This document shows positions 1 through 8,165 of a stretch of 64,000 nt of DNA, piece after piece. A program made the position numbers and the translations under genes. The notes below the pieces were generated by a model, which was not told the DNA's origin, made no database searches, and saw nothing but the letters and a program-made list of their open reading frames with translations. This DNA comes from Zymobacter sp047495495. GTDB taxonomy: Bacteria > Pseudomonadota > Gammaproteobacteria > Pseudomonadales > Halomonadaceae. How positions within the stretch are numbered: position 1 is the first letter of the stretch; every line of letters begins with the position of its first letter. The stretch is from positions 1,240,001 to 1,304,000 of the forward strand of contig NZ_CP179930.1 in the NCBI RefSeq assembly GCF_047495495.1. Direction: 5' to 3'.

Positions 1-2
1 CC

Positions 3-1241
3 AAACGCCTAGCAAGTCGAGGCTTCATCATCGACGCTGACGAACTCGGTTCGCTCGAAGCCCAGCGCCGTGAGCTTCAGGCGTCCACTGAGGCCCTCCA
101 GAGTGAACGTAACGAACGTTCCCGGGCCATCGGGCGTGCCAAAGCCAATGGTGAGGATATTGCACCGCTGCTGGCTGAAGTTGATGGACTGGGCGACCGC
201 CTGAGTCAGGCCAGCAAGCGTCTGGAAGAAGTGCAAGCGCGTTTCGACGACATCTGCATGGGACTGCCGAACCTGCCGCACGATAGCGTTCCTGTCGGCA
301 AGAGTGAGGACGATAACCTTGAGCTGACGCGCTGGGGTACACCGCGCCAGTTCGACTTCGACGTTCGCGACCATACCGATATCGGTGCGCTGACCGGCGG
401 TCTGGATTTCGAGCGCGCAGCACGTCTGACCGGTAGCCGTTTTGCCGTCATGCGTGGCCAGATCGCGCGTTTGCATCGTGCCATTGCGCAGTTCATGTTG
501 GATGTACAGACGCAAGATCATGGCTATCAGGAAACCTACGTACCTTACATGGTGAACCGCGATTCACTGCAGGGTACGGGCCAGCTGCCGAAATTCGAAG
601 AAGACCTGTTCAAGCTGCAGGGCGATTCCGGCTACTACCTGATTCCTACCGCTGAAGTACCGTTGACTAACTTGGTGCGTGGCGAGATTCTTGACGAAGC
701 ACAGCTGCCGTTCAAAATGACGGCTCATACACCTTGCTTCCGCAGTGAAGCCGGTGCCTATGGGCGCGACACACGCGGCATGATCCGCCAGCACCAGTTT
801 GACAAGGTCGAAATGGTTCAGATCGTTCACCCGGAACGTTCCTACGACGCGCTCGAAGAAATGCGTGGTCATGCTGAAACCATCCTGCGTCGCCTTGAAC
901 TGCCTTACCGCGTAGTGCTGCTGTGCACGGGCGATATGGGCTTTAGCGCTGCCAAGACCTACGACCTTGAAGTGTGGCTGCCGAGCCAGAGCACATACCG
1001 CGAGATTTCTTCCATCTCCAACTGCGAAGATTTCCAAGCGCGTCGCATGCAGGCGCGTTTCCGCGGTGCTGAGCAGAAAAAACCTGCGCTGGTGCATACG
1101 CTGAACGGTTCTGGACTGGCTGTAGGGCGCTGCATGGTCGCCGTCATGGAAAACTATCAAAACGAAGATGGCTCCATTACGGTGCCGGAAGCACTGCGTG
1201 GTTACATGGGCGGTCTGGACGTTATCAACCTGCCTAAGTAA
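3..1241 (+). CDS. serS: Seryl-tRNA synthetase, 5' end outside window
   Basis: Charges tRNA-Ser (and tRNA-Sec where present) with serine in the cytoplasm. The frame is open from base 3, so the gene begins before the window; by comparison with the E. coli enzyme about 17 residues are missing. The N-terminal antiparallel coiled-coil arm is visible in the first 100 or so codons (heptad-like Leu/Glu/Arg/Lys). The class II catalytic core follows, with the motif 2 region HTPCFRSEAG and the motif 3 region NGSGLAVGR near the C-terminus. A strong intrinsic terminator follows 40 bases downstream, so it ends its transcript. Identification is by recalled family sequence and is secure. Confidence 0.97.
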   Translation, partial: KRLASRGFIIDADELGSLEAQRRELQASTEALQSERNERSRAIGRAKANGEDIAPLLAEVDGLGDRLSQASKRLEEVQARFDDICMGLPNLPHDSVPVGKSEDDNLELTRWGTPRQFDFDVRDHTDIGALTGGLDFERAARLTGSRFAVMRGQIARLHRAIAQFMLDVQTQDHGYQETYVPYMVNRDSLQGTGQLPKFEEDLFKLQGDSGYYLIPTAEVPLTNLVRGEILDEAQLPFKMTAHTPCFRSEAGAYGRDTRGMIRQHQFDKVEMVQIVHPERSYDALEEMRGHAETILRRLELPYRVVLLCTGDMGFSAAKTYDLEVWLPSQSTYREISSISNCEDFQARRMQARFRGAEQKKPALVHTLNGSGLAVGRCMVAVMENYQNEDGSITVPEALRGYMGGLDVINLPK

Positions 1242-1284
1242 GCCTTCGCTGGATAGAGGGAATGGGCGTTACTGCTTGCTCCCC

Positions 1285-1330
1285 ACAAAAAAAGCCTGCC
1301 ATCCCTTTAAGGGTGACAGGCTTTTTTTGT
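1285..1330 (+). terminator. Intrinsic terminator of serS
   Basis: Arms AAAGCCTG...CAGGC and CCC/GGG close a loop of TTTAA and are followed by seven T residues; an A-run before the stem makes it nearly symmetric, so it could also work on the minus strand. Confidence 0.9.
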
Positions 1331-1782
1331 GCGTGGGTTTGGCCATACATCCAGTAGGGGGTGTGGTTATGGCAGTGCGGACGTTAACTCTTTTTTATAT
1401 GATTGTGATTTCAGTAAATCGTTACGGGTCGTGTCGTATTTATTGGCGAAGCATTACTTAATAATAACTGACTGAAAGTGCATATTGCGGGAGGTAGTCG
1501 CCGATACATCAGAAGAGAGGATTATTATGGGTATGGGGCTGTTATTTAACGTCTTTTTTTGTGTTACGAAAACGGGATTGAATTGGTATTACACAAACCT
1601 GTCCCTAAGGACACTGACAAATTTTGTAGACTGTCGGCTGTAGTAATGGGAAAGGGTTTTGATTATAATTCATTACAACCTTAGTGGTGTTTATGGGTTG
1701 GCAAGATTCGTTCAATAACGCTCGTTTTTATCGGCTATCCGAGCTTTTGTTGCCAGCCAGACGTTGTATGCTGAACCCACTA
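1331..1782. other. Non-coding stretch between serS and the candidate Rsm-type RNA
   Basis: No recognisable gene. The only possible reading frame is 1527-1643 (+), 38 codons, starting MGMGLLFN and preceded by a purine-rich GAGAGG; nothing supports translation beyond that, so it is not called. The rest is AT-rich and without clear motifs. Confidence 0.5.
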
Positions 1783-1998
1783 TAAAAAAATCCCTAGCCT
1801 TGTAGGGCTAGGGACACGATAGAAGGTGCGCGTCCTTGCGCACGGTTGGAATACATGCAATGGCAATCCCGCCATTGTAGCAGCTTGACGAACGCTATAA
1901 GACGTCGTTGGCCCGACATGATCCATAGCGCCTGTACAAGCAGCCAAGTCGGAGGCAGCATCCTTGCCCCTCCAGAGCCTACGTCCTTGTAGGCTCAA
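1783..1998 (-). ncRNA. Candidate CsrA/RsmA-sequestering small RNA (CsrB/RsmZ type)
   Basis: On the minus strand this 0.2-kb stretch folds into a row of perfect hairpins that present GGA in their loops. They are 1996-1975 (8-bp stem, loop AAGGAC), 1973-1951 (AAGGAT in the loop), 1877-1858 (7-bp stem, loop GGGATT) and 1843-1826 (6-bp stem, loop AAGGAC). Another unpaired AUGGAUC lies near 1925-1919. The row ends at a perfect intrinsic terminator (1814-1791, then seven Ts at 1790-1784). Three loops match the CsrA/RsmA consensus core ACARGGAUGU closely. Repeated GGA loops plus a terminator and no open frame is the hallmark of the CsrB/CsrC/RsmX/Y/Z RNAs that titrate the translational regulator CsrA. 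The 5' end is inferred, probably just upstream of 1996. No primary-sequence homology to a named RNA is claimed. Confidence 0.78.
1784..1814 (-). terminator. Intrinsic terminator of the Rsm-type RNA
   Basis: Minus strand: 9-bp stem TCCCTAGCC/GGCTAGGGA with a 6-base loop, followed directly by TTTTTTTA. Confidence 0.9.
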
Positions 1999-2040
1999 AA
2001 CCGCACTGATACACAGTTAAACATTTCGTGAGAATGTGAA

Positions 2041-2106
2041 AGTGAGAGATCACTCTCTGTTCTCGCAAATCATTCTATACATTAAGTAACAGTAGACGAT
2101 ACTGTT
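2041..2106. promoter_or_regulatory. Inverted repeats upstream of the Rsm-type RNA
   Basis: Two inverted repeats lie 45-110 bases upstream of the likely RNA start: AGTGA-N4-TCACT (2041-2054) and AACAGTA-N5-TACTGTT (2088-2106, perfect 7-base arms). Rsm RNAs are usually activated by GacA at an upstream 18-bp palindrome with arms TGTAAG/CTTACA; neither repeat is that sequence, but position and symmetry fit an activator site. Function is inferred only. Confidence 0.4.
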
Positions 2107-2459
2107 CTTTAGTGCGGGTATCGCGTTACCACAATACTTCTCTTTTATCGTTCTGATAATCTCGCCCCAAATTGGTCTTCTGGTATTGATGCCAATTATC
2201 TTTTTGCCGACCCTTAAGATAACGCACTGTATAGGCTGGTCTTTTTAAGGAGTCGCTTTATTTTCTTCCCTGTAAAAGAATAAAGAAACTCAAGCGTTAC
2301 TTGATTTTGGGTATAAGCATAGTGTTACTGATAAAAGTGGTATTGTTATTGGTATGCTATGAATATGGAAATAAAGGGGTAGTCTCTTTTTTTATCCAAA
2401 AAAGCATCAAAGAAGGAAATTTTGTGTAAGGGTGTTGCTATTTGAAAAGCGCCCTGTCC
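2107..2459. other. Non-coding stretch, AT-rich
   Basis: No gene, terminator or repeat that can be supported. It probably holds 5' upstream DNA of the minus-strand RNA and the 3' end of trmO transcription. Confidence 0.5.
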
Positions 2460-3167
2460 TTACGGGGTGTCGATAGCCACGATTTTTAGTGCGCACTGAC
2501 CATCAAGCACCGTTTCCCGGAACTTGACGTCGATGTCGCGTAGGCGCACGCCGTACAGGCGTTCGGTGTTGCCGTGGTGGTAAGCCGGGCGAGGATCTTG
2601 CGCAATGACGTCGTTTATCAATGTAACAAGCGTATCGCCATCGGGGTGTGCGGCAAGGGTCTTTCGGGCCGCTTCGCTATAGATAACGGCGTATTGCGGT
2701 GGCGGAGCGGGTGCAAAGCCCGCGCGCGCGTTGTCGACGCTGTCTGACCAGGGGAGATAGGGCTTGATGTCGAGCACTGGGGTGTCGTCTACCAGATCAT
2801 GGCCGCGAATGATAATGGTGGGATGGGGCGTGCATTCGATGCCAGCAATTTCTACCAACGACAGGCCCAAGCGGTTCGGGCGATGCGTAGCGCGCGATGC
2901 AAATACGCCTACCTTGCGGTTGCCCCCTAGGCGTGGTGGACGGACCAGTGCATGCCATTCCGTCGGATTGCGATGGAAGACGAACGTCAGCCAGACATGG
3001 CTGAAATCTTCTAGACCGCGCAAGGCGTCTGCTGTATCGAATGGCGGTTGCAGTACCAAGCGTGCCGTGGCGCTGGAAGCCAGCCCTGGCTGGCGCGGAA
3101 CGCCGAACTTGTCAGGGTAGCAGCCTTCCACTATCGCGACAGGCATCATGTCAAAGGTCGTTGTCAT
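2460..3167 (-). CDS. trmO: tRNA (N6-threonylcarbamoyladenosine 37-N6)-methyltransferase TrmO
   Basis: SAM-dependent enzyme that methylates t6A37 in tRNA-Thr(GGU) to m6t6A, improving decoding. The TsaA-like beta-barrel domain is clear: the N-terminal segment with FGVPRQPGL, then LEDFSHVWLTFVFH, then RPNRLGLSLVEI, then GHDLVDDTPVLDIKPYLPW. The C-terminal part (about residues 150-235) is the variable tail seen in gammaproteobacterial YaeB. The ATG at 3167 is chosen because family members start within a few residues of the barrel; an upstream in-frame start at 3203 would add 12 residues. It stands alone, with non-coding DNA on both sides. tsaB, needed for the t6A substrate of this enzyme, lies 8 kb away. 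Confidence 0.93.
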   Translation of the reverse strand: MTTTFDMMPVAIVEGCYPDKFGVPRQPGLASSATARLVLQPPFDTADALRGLEDFSHVWLTFVFHRNPTEWHALVRPPRLGGNRKVGVFASRATHRPNRLGLSLVEIAGIECTPHPTIIIRGHDLVDDTPVLDIKPYLPWSDSVDNARAGFAPAPPPQYAVIYSEAARKTLAAHPDGDTLVTLINDVIAQDPRPAYHHGNTERLYGVRLRDIDVKFRETVLDGQCALKIVAIDTP

Positions 3168-3203
3168 TGCGCGTGGCTCTGGCCCCAGACGAAAAGCCGC
3201 CAT

Positions 3204-3519
3204 TCTAATGCTTTAAGAAGTCGCTTGCCAGCGGCCATGCCTCGCGGACCACTGGGCTTGGGCTCTTTGAAGGTTTCGATGCCGTTGCTTGGTTTTTTAC
3301 AGTGATGCAAAAAGGTCGCCGTAAGGGCTACTCCTCTAGGCTACCTGCCTGCCGTGCTACATATTGTTTTTGAGTGACCGTGCCGTGTGCGGTCGACCGC
3401 TTGAATGTTCATGCCTTGCCGACTGTTGATGAGAGGCCTCTTTCTTTGAGGCAGATTATCAGAGGGTCAAAAAAAGACAGCGGTTTCGGTTGGCCTGGCG
3501 CTATGGCGAGCGCCCAATA
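3204..3519. other. Non-coding stretch upstream of trmO
   Basis: No gene seen. Reading frames that run through into the adjacent 8-base array are a consequence of the repeat and are not considered coding. Confidence 0.5.
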
Positions 3520-3655
3520 TTCCTGCGTTCCTGCGTTCCTGCGTTCCTGCGTTCCTGCGTTCCTGCGTTCCTGCGTTCCTGCGTTCCTGCGTTCCTGCGT
3601 TCCTGCGTTCCTGCGTTCCTGCGTTCCTGCGTTCCTGCGTTCCTGCGTTCCTGCG
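3520..3655. repeat. Tandem array of 17 perfect TTCCTGCG octamers
   Basis: 136 bases made of exactly 17 copies of the 8-mer TTCCTGCG without a mismatch, in intergenic DNA. Because 8 is not a multiple of 3, all frames stay open through the array and give an artificial octapeptide repeat; there is no codon-level evidence for translation. It resembles the 7-mer arrays at 14146, 14192 and 60253 in purity and location. Slipped-strand length change is expected. Confidence 0.97.
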
Positions 3656-4253
3656 TCTTTTTATACCTATATAAAAGAAAGCGCATAACGCATTAATGTC
3701 AGGGCGGGGGAGCCTTCTGTATTCGGTAGCCGCGTGTGCGATATTGCTTCGGAGTGGTGCTTAAAAATGGAGGCCGTTTGATACGGCGTGATATGAAGGG
3801 GGCGCGATAGTCTTATCATTTTGCTTCTGTGTGCCGGGAATTATTAGACTTTGGTGGCGTGCAATGGCGTCTGTTGGCATCGCAACTTACCGTGGCACCA
3901 ATGTTTTTTTACAAACGACGCTTATATCGTAAGTGTGGTGCGTTGGCTGATGGTGTTCTTGTTGTGACGACGTGTGGTATGAACGATGTATGCGTGGAGC
4001 TGAGAGAAGCCGATGTGTGGGGCGACAAGTGGTTACAACATGTCCCAGGGTAATCGGTGAGCGTGAGGTAAGAGACATCTGATTTGTCGACGGTCCGTGT
4101 CGAATATTTGTCACTGCGGTTTTCTTATATTTTAGATCATTCAGCAGCTTAGCTGAAAATGTCGCTCGTCAACACGAGCAGGCTTTGATGTGGCATCATA
4201 GCGGCCTCGAATGGCGTCGGCGTGTATCAATGAGTGGGAAATGGAGTGTGAAT
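3656..4253. other. Non-coding stretch before ampD
   Basis: No supported gene. The frame 3829-4053 (+) lacks a ribosome-binding site and any recognisable protein pattern. The stretch is expected to hold the ampD promoter, but no clear -35/-10 pair can be defended. Confidence 0.5.
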
Positions 4254-4838
4254 ATGGCTTCAAGCTTGCATCATGCGGTTGAACGCGAATGGCGTGTCGA
4301 TAGCGATCACTGGCTGGAACACGTTTCACGCTGCCTGTCGCCCAATCGTAATGCTCGCCCTGTCGCGGAGCCTTCGGTGCTAGTGGTGCACTCCATTTCG
4401 TTACCTCCAGGGGAGTGGGGGGGCGATGCCATCTTCGACTTGTTTTCCAATACGCTTGATTGCGCGCGTCATCCTTCTTTCTCATCGCTGCGAGGTGTGA
4501 CAGTGTCGGCCCATGTGGTGATACGTCGCAATGGTGAGGCGGTACAGTGCGTGCCGTTCGATGAGCGCGCTTGGCATGCCGGTCGCTCTCAGTGGAGGGG
4601 CATGCAAGGCCTGAATGACGATGCCGTAGGCATTGAGCTGGAAGGTTTGCCCACTGTGCCGTTTACCTTGGCGCAGTATCGTACCTTGGCGGCGATCACG
4701 CGAGGCCTGCTGGTACGCTACCCCTTGCTGAACGTGGAGCGCATCGTAGGGCATGCGCTGATCGCGCCCATGAGAAAGGAAGATCCCGGTCCCGCATTCG
4801 ACTGGCAGCTATTTCGACAATATCTGTCGGTCAATTAA
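4254..4838 (+). CDS. ampD: 1,6-anhydro-N-acetylmuramyl-L-alanine amidase AmpD
   Basis: Cytoplasmic zinc amidase of peptidoglycan recycling. It removes the stem peptide from anhydro-muropeptides and so lowers the inducer of AmpR-controlled beta-lactamases. It is an amidase_2 domain protein: VVHSISLPPG carries the first zinc His, the VSAHVVIRRNG strand follows, then the conserved RAWHAG, NDDAVGIELEG, and GHALIAPMRKEDPGPAFDW with the second His and the Asp ligand. The family signature is usually GHSDIAPGRKTDPGPAFDW, so this copy is slightly divergent. The ATG at 4254 has GGAG seven bases upstream and gives 194 residues, near the usual 180-190; upstream in-frame starts at 4185 and 4230 lack a good ribosome-binding site. 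No ampE follows. Confidence 0.92.
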   Translation: MASSLHHAVEREWRVDSDHWLEHVSRCLSPNRNARPVAEPSVLVVHSISLPPGEWGGDAIFDLFSNTLDCARHPSFSSLRGVTVSAHVVIRRNGEAVQCVPFDERAWHAGRSQWRGMQGLNDDAVGIELEGLPTVPFTLAQYRTLAAITRGLLVRYPLLNVERIVGHALIAPMRKEDPGPAFDWQLFRQYLSVN

Positions 4839-5328
4839 GGGCCGTGATTGAGGGCTGATAAGGGCTTTGTCTGCGAGCCGTGTCGTTATCATGCGATAGT
4901 TTTAGCACTATGGAGGTGAAAATGTCCGAATGCAGGCTAAATGAGGGAAACTTGGCCTCTGAGCAGATGTCTCATGGTTAAAGTAATGTAACATTGCGGA
5001 CCCTGCATTATGAGGCCATGTTTAATTGGCAGGGCTTGGATATTACGGTATCTTCGCTGGCCGTTTTGCATTGTGGCTTGGTTTGTGTCGAGCCGCTGAA
5101 GAATTTTGCCGTGGAGTGCTTGCCACTTCACGCCGTATACCGTCCGGATGACACGGGCCCATCGCAGGGCACTCGGTCATCCGGTCTGCTGATGGAACAT
5201 TGTTGATGTCCGTTGGCGAGGGGCAATCTGTACGACGATGCGCGCGAAAAGTGCCACGTCCCCCACGTTAGTAATGTCCCGCGTTGATCTGGGACAGTTA
5301 ACGCCAATATTCATCTGGAGAGACGTCC
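4839..5328. other. Non-coding leader region of aceE with an inverted repeat
   Basis: 490 bases without a gene; no pdhR, which often precedes aceE in enterobacteria. CCGGATGAC (5144-5152) is repeated in inverse orientation as GTCATCCGG (5176-5184), 23 bases apart, a possible operator or leader stem. The aceE ribosome-binding site is at 5316-5322. Confidence 0.5.
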
Positions 5329-8013
5329 ATGAATCTCGAGGCAAGAGAAGATCTTGATCCGATCGAAACCCAGGAGTGGCTGGATTCCCTGGTATCGGTC
5401 ATGGATCGCGAAGGCGATGACCGCGCTCGTTATCTGCTGAGTCGCCTGGCGGATCGACTCCGTCGCGATGGCATGCAGCCGGCCTTTTCTCTGAAAACGC
5501 CGCATCGCAACACGATCCCTACGCACCGCGAAGCTAAAATGCCTGGCGACATGTTCTTGGAACGCAAGCTGCGTTCCGCCATGCGCTGGAACAGCGTGGC
5601 GCAGGTGCTGCGTGCCAACAAGAAAAGCAAGGGAGTTGGTGGTCACCTCGCCAGCTACCAGTCCAGCTGTACGCTGTACGAAGTCGGTTTTAACCACTTC
5701 TTCCGCGGCGGTGATGAAGATGGCAAAGGGGACCTGATCTATTTCCAGGGTCACATTGCGCCGGGTATCTACGCGCGCTCCTTCCTTGAAGGTCGCTTGA
5801 GCGAAGAACAGCTCGACAACTTCCGTCAGGAAGCCGACGGTAATGGCCTGTCTTCCTACCCGCACCCGTACTTGATGCCGGATTACTGGCAGTTCCCGAC
5901 CGTTTCCATGGGCCTGGGGCCGTTGATGGCGATCTATCAGGCACGCATGATGAAATACCTTGATGCGCGCGGCGTCGAAGCTGCGGGTGATCGCAAGGTA
6001 TGGGCGTTCTTGGGTGACGGTGAGTGTGATGAAGTTGAAACGCTGGGCGCGCTGGGTATGGCGTCTCGCGAAGGGTTGGACAACCTCATCTTCGTCATCA
6101 ACTGCAACCTACAGCGTCTGGACGGCCCGGTTCGTGGTAACGGCCGCATTATGGACGAGCTGGAAGGCATCTTCCGCGGTGCCGGCTGGAACGTCATCAA
6201 GGTTGTCTGGGGTAGTCTGTGGGATCGTCTGTTCGAACAGGATCGTAAAGGGCTGCTGCAGAAACGCATGGACGAGATGGTGGATGGTGAATTCCAGACC
6301 ATCGCGGCTCAGGATGCGGGCTACATGCGCGAGCATTTCTTCGGTAAGTACGAAGAGCTGGCGAAGATGGTCGAGAACCTGTCCGACGAAGACCTGATGA
6401 GCCTGAACCGTGGTGGCCATGATCCGCAGAAGGTCTACGCGGCTTACCACGAAGCGGTCAACAACGCCAATGGCCTGCCTACCGTTATCCTCGCGCATAC
6501 CGTCAAGGGTTACGGCATGGGTAAAGGTCACGGTGAAGCGGATATGGAAGCGCACCAGATCAAGACCATGAACGCCGATGCGCTCAAGGTGTTCCGTGAT
6601 CGTTTCGCCATCCCGGTATCCGACGAAGCGCTGGAAAGCGGCGACATGCCGTACTACAAGCCGGCTGACGATGCACCGGAAATGCGCTACATGCATGAAC
6701 GCCGTCAGGCGCTCAAAGGCTATCTGCCGAAGCGCCACGGTGACTTCGAAGCGCTCGAGATTCCTGCACTCGACGACAAGATCTTCGCCAACCAGCTCAA
6801 GGGCAGTGGCGACCGCACTATTTCCACCACCATGTCTTTCGTGCGTGTGCTCAACGGATTGATCAAAGACAAGGCGTTGGGGCATCGCGTCGTGCCGATC
6901 ATCCCTGATGAAGCACGTACGTTCGGTATGGAAGGCCTGTTCCGTCAGGTCGGCATCTACTCCACCCACGGTCAGCAGTACGAGCCGATGGATGCGGGTC
7001 AGATCATGTACTACCGCGAAGACCAGAAAGGTCAGGTGCTCGAAGAGGGCATCAACGAAGCGGGAGCCATGGCGTCTTGGATCGCGGCTTCTACCGCTTA
7101 TGCCAACCACAATCATGCGCTGATTCCGTTCTACATCTATTATTCGATGTTCGGTTTCCAGCGTATTGGTGACTTGGCATGGGCCGCCGGTGACATGCAG
7201 GCGCGTGGGTTTATGCTGGGCGGTACGTCCGGCCGCACGACGTTGAACGGTGAAGGTCTGCAGCACCAAGATGGTCACAGCCACATTCAGGCGTCCACCA
7301 TCCCGAACTGCCGCAGCTACGATCCGACCTATGCGCATGAGCTGGCGATCATCCTGCGTGATGGTCTGAAGCGCATGTTCCAGGACAAGGAAAGCTGCTT
7401 CTACTACCTGACGGTGATGAACGAGAACTACGTTCATCCGGAAATGCCGGAAGGCTGTGAAGAAGGCGTCATCCGCGGTATGTACCCGCTGCGTTCCGTC
7501 GAGGCCGATGGTGCCAAGGCGCGCGTACAGCTGCTGGGTAGCGGCACGATCCTGCGTGAAGTCGAAGCTGCGGCAGACCTGCTACGTGATGACTTCGGCA
7601 TCGCATCCGATATCTGGAGCGTAACCAGTTTCAACGAACTGCGCCGCGAAGCGCTGGAGATCGAACGTCAGGCCTTCCTGAACGTCGACCAGACACCGGC
7701 CAAACCGTGGGTTACGCAGTGCCTCGAAGGTCGTGAAGGTCCGATCATCGCCTCTACCGACTACATGAAGCTGTATGCGGATCAGGTGCGTGCATGGGTA
7801 CCGAACGATTACCACGTGCTGGGTACGGACGGTTTCGGTCGTTCTGATAGCCGTGCGCATCTGCGTCACTTCTTTGAAGTGGATCGCTATTTCGTGACGG
7901 TCGTGGCGCTGAAAGCGCTGGCCGACCAAGGTGCCGTCGATCGTGCGCTCGTTAAGGAAGCGCTCGATAAATACGGTATCGACACCAGCAAACCCAATCC
8001 GCTGACGGTGTGA
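5329..8013 (+). CDS. aceE: Pyruvate dehydrogenase E1 component (homodimeric type)
   Basis: Thiamine-diphosphate enzyme that decarboxylates pyruvate and reductively acetylates the lipoyl groups of AceF. At 894 residues it has the usual length of the single-chain E1. Visible are GHIAPGIYARSFLEGRL (about residues 146-162), the ThDP/magnesium motif GDGECDE (229-235) ending at NCNLQRLDGPVRGN, the pyrimidine-domain segment around residues 520-620, and the C-terminal transketolase-like domain. The ATG has CTGGAGAG seven bases upstream. aceF follows after 150 bases containing a strong hairpin, so both are probably one operon. No lpd is adjacent; the E3 at 31.9 kb can serve both 2-oxoacid complexes. 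Confidence 0.98.
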   Translation: MNLEAREDLDPIETQEWLDSLVSVMDREGDDRARYLLSRLADRLRRDGMQPAFSLKTPHRNTIPTHREAKMPGDMFLERKLRSAMRWNSVAQVLRANKKSKGVGGHLASYQSSCTLYEVGFNHFFRGGDEDGKGDLIYFQGHIAPGIYARSFLEGRLSEEQLDNFRQEADGNGLSSYPHPYLMPDYWQFPTVSMGLGPLMAIYQARMMKYLDARGVEAAGDRKVWAFLGDGECDEVETLGALGMASREGLDNLIFVINCNLQRLDGPVRGNGRIMDELEGIFRGAGWNVIKVVWGSLWDRLFEQDRKGLLQKRMDEMVDGEFQTIAAQDAGYMREHFFGKYEELAKMVENLSDEDLMSLNRGGHDPQKVYAAYHEAVNNANGLPTVILAHTVKGYGMGKGHGEADMEAHQIKTMNADALKVFRDRFAIPVSDEALESGDMPYYKPADDAPEMRYMHERRQALKGYLPKRHGDFEALEIPALDDKIFANQLKGSGDRTISTTMSFVRVLNGLIKDKALGHRVVPIIPDEARTFGMEGLFRQVGIYSTHGQQYEPMDAGQIMYYREDQKGQVLEEGINEAGAMASWIAASTAYANHNHALIPFYIYYSMFGFQRIGDLAWAAGDMQARGFMLGGTSGRTTLNGEGLQHQDGHSHIQASTIPNCRSYDPTYAHELAIILRDGLKRMFQDKESCFYYLTVMNENYVHPEMPEGCEEGVIRGMYPLRSVEADGAKARVQLLGSGTILREVEAAADLLRDDFGIASDIWSVTSFNELRREALEIERQAFLNVDQTPAKPWVTQCLEGREGPIIASTDYMKLYADQVRAWVPNDYHVLGTDGFGRSDSRAHLRHFFEVDRYFVTVVALKALADQGAVDRALVKEALDKYGIDTSKPNPLTV

Positions 8014-8033
8014 TGCCGACCTGAACCGGAATC

Positions 8034-8076
8034 TGCCGCCGCTAGCCCGTGTCGTTCACGGCGCCTGTGGCGGCAT
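8034..8076 (+). other. Hairpin between aceE and aceF
   Basis: TGCCGCC...GGCGGCA arms with an inner CCGTG/CACGG pairing and loop TCGTT. There is no T-run, so it is not an intrinsic terminator; an intercistronic stabiliser or processing hairpin is more likely (inference). Confidence 0.5.
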
Positions 8077-8165
8077 TGGGGTTTCGGTTCGATGTCTTCA
8101 TATTCGTAGCCGTAACGGTGCATCTGCCCTCTGGGTCATGACGACCGCGGTCAGATGACAAGGTG

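Noticed and set aside
1780..1998. 72-codon minus-strand frame over the candidate Rsm-type RNA
   Set aside because: The sequence is fully explained by GGA-loop hairpins and a terminator, and the frame runs through the terminator stem.
3374..3696. Frames encoding octapeptide-repeat proteins over the TTCCTGCG array
   Set aside because: An 8-base unit keeps all frames open automatically; there is no ribosome-binding site, and both strands give equally long frames.
6109..7437. 442-codon frame antisense to aceE
   Set aside because: Shadow frame of a highly biased GC-rich gene; His/Val/Arg-rich random composition.
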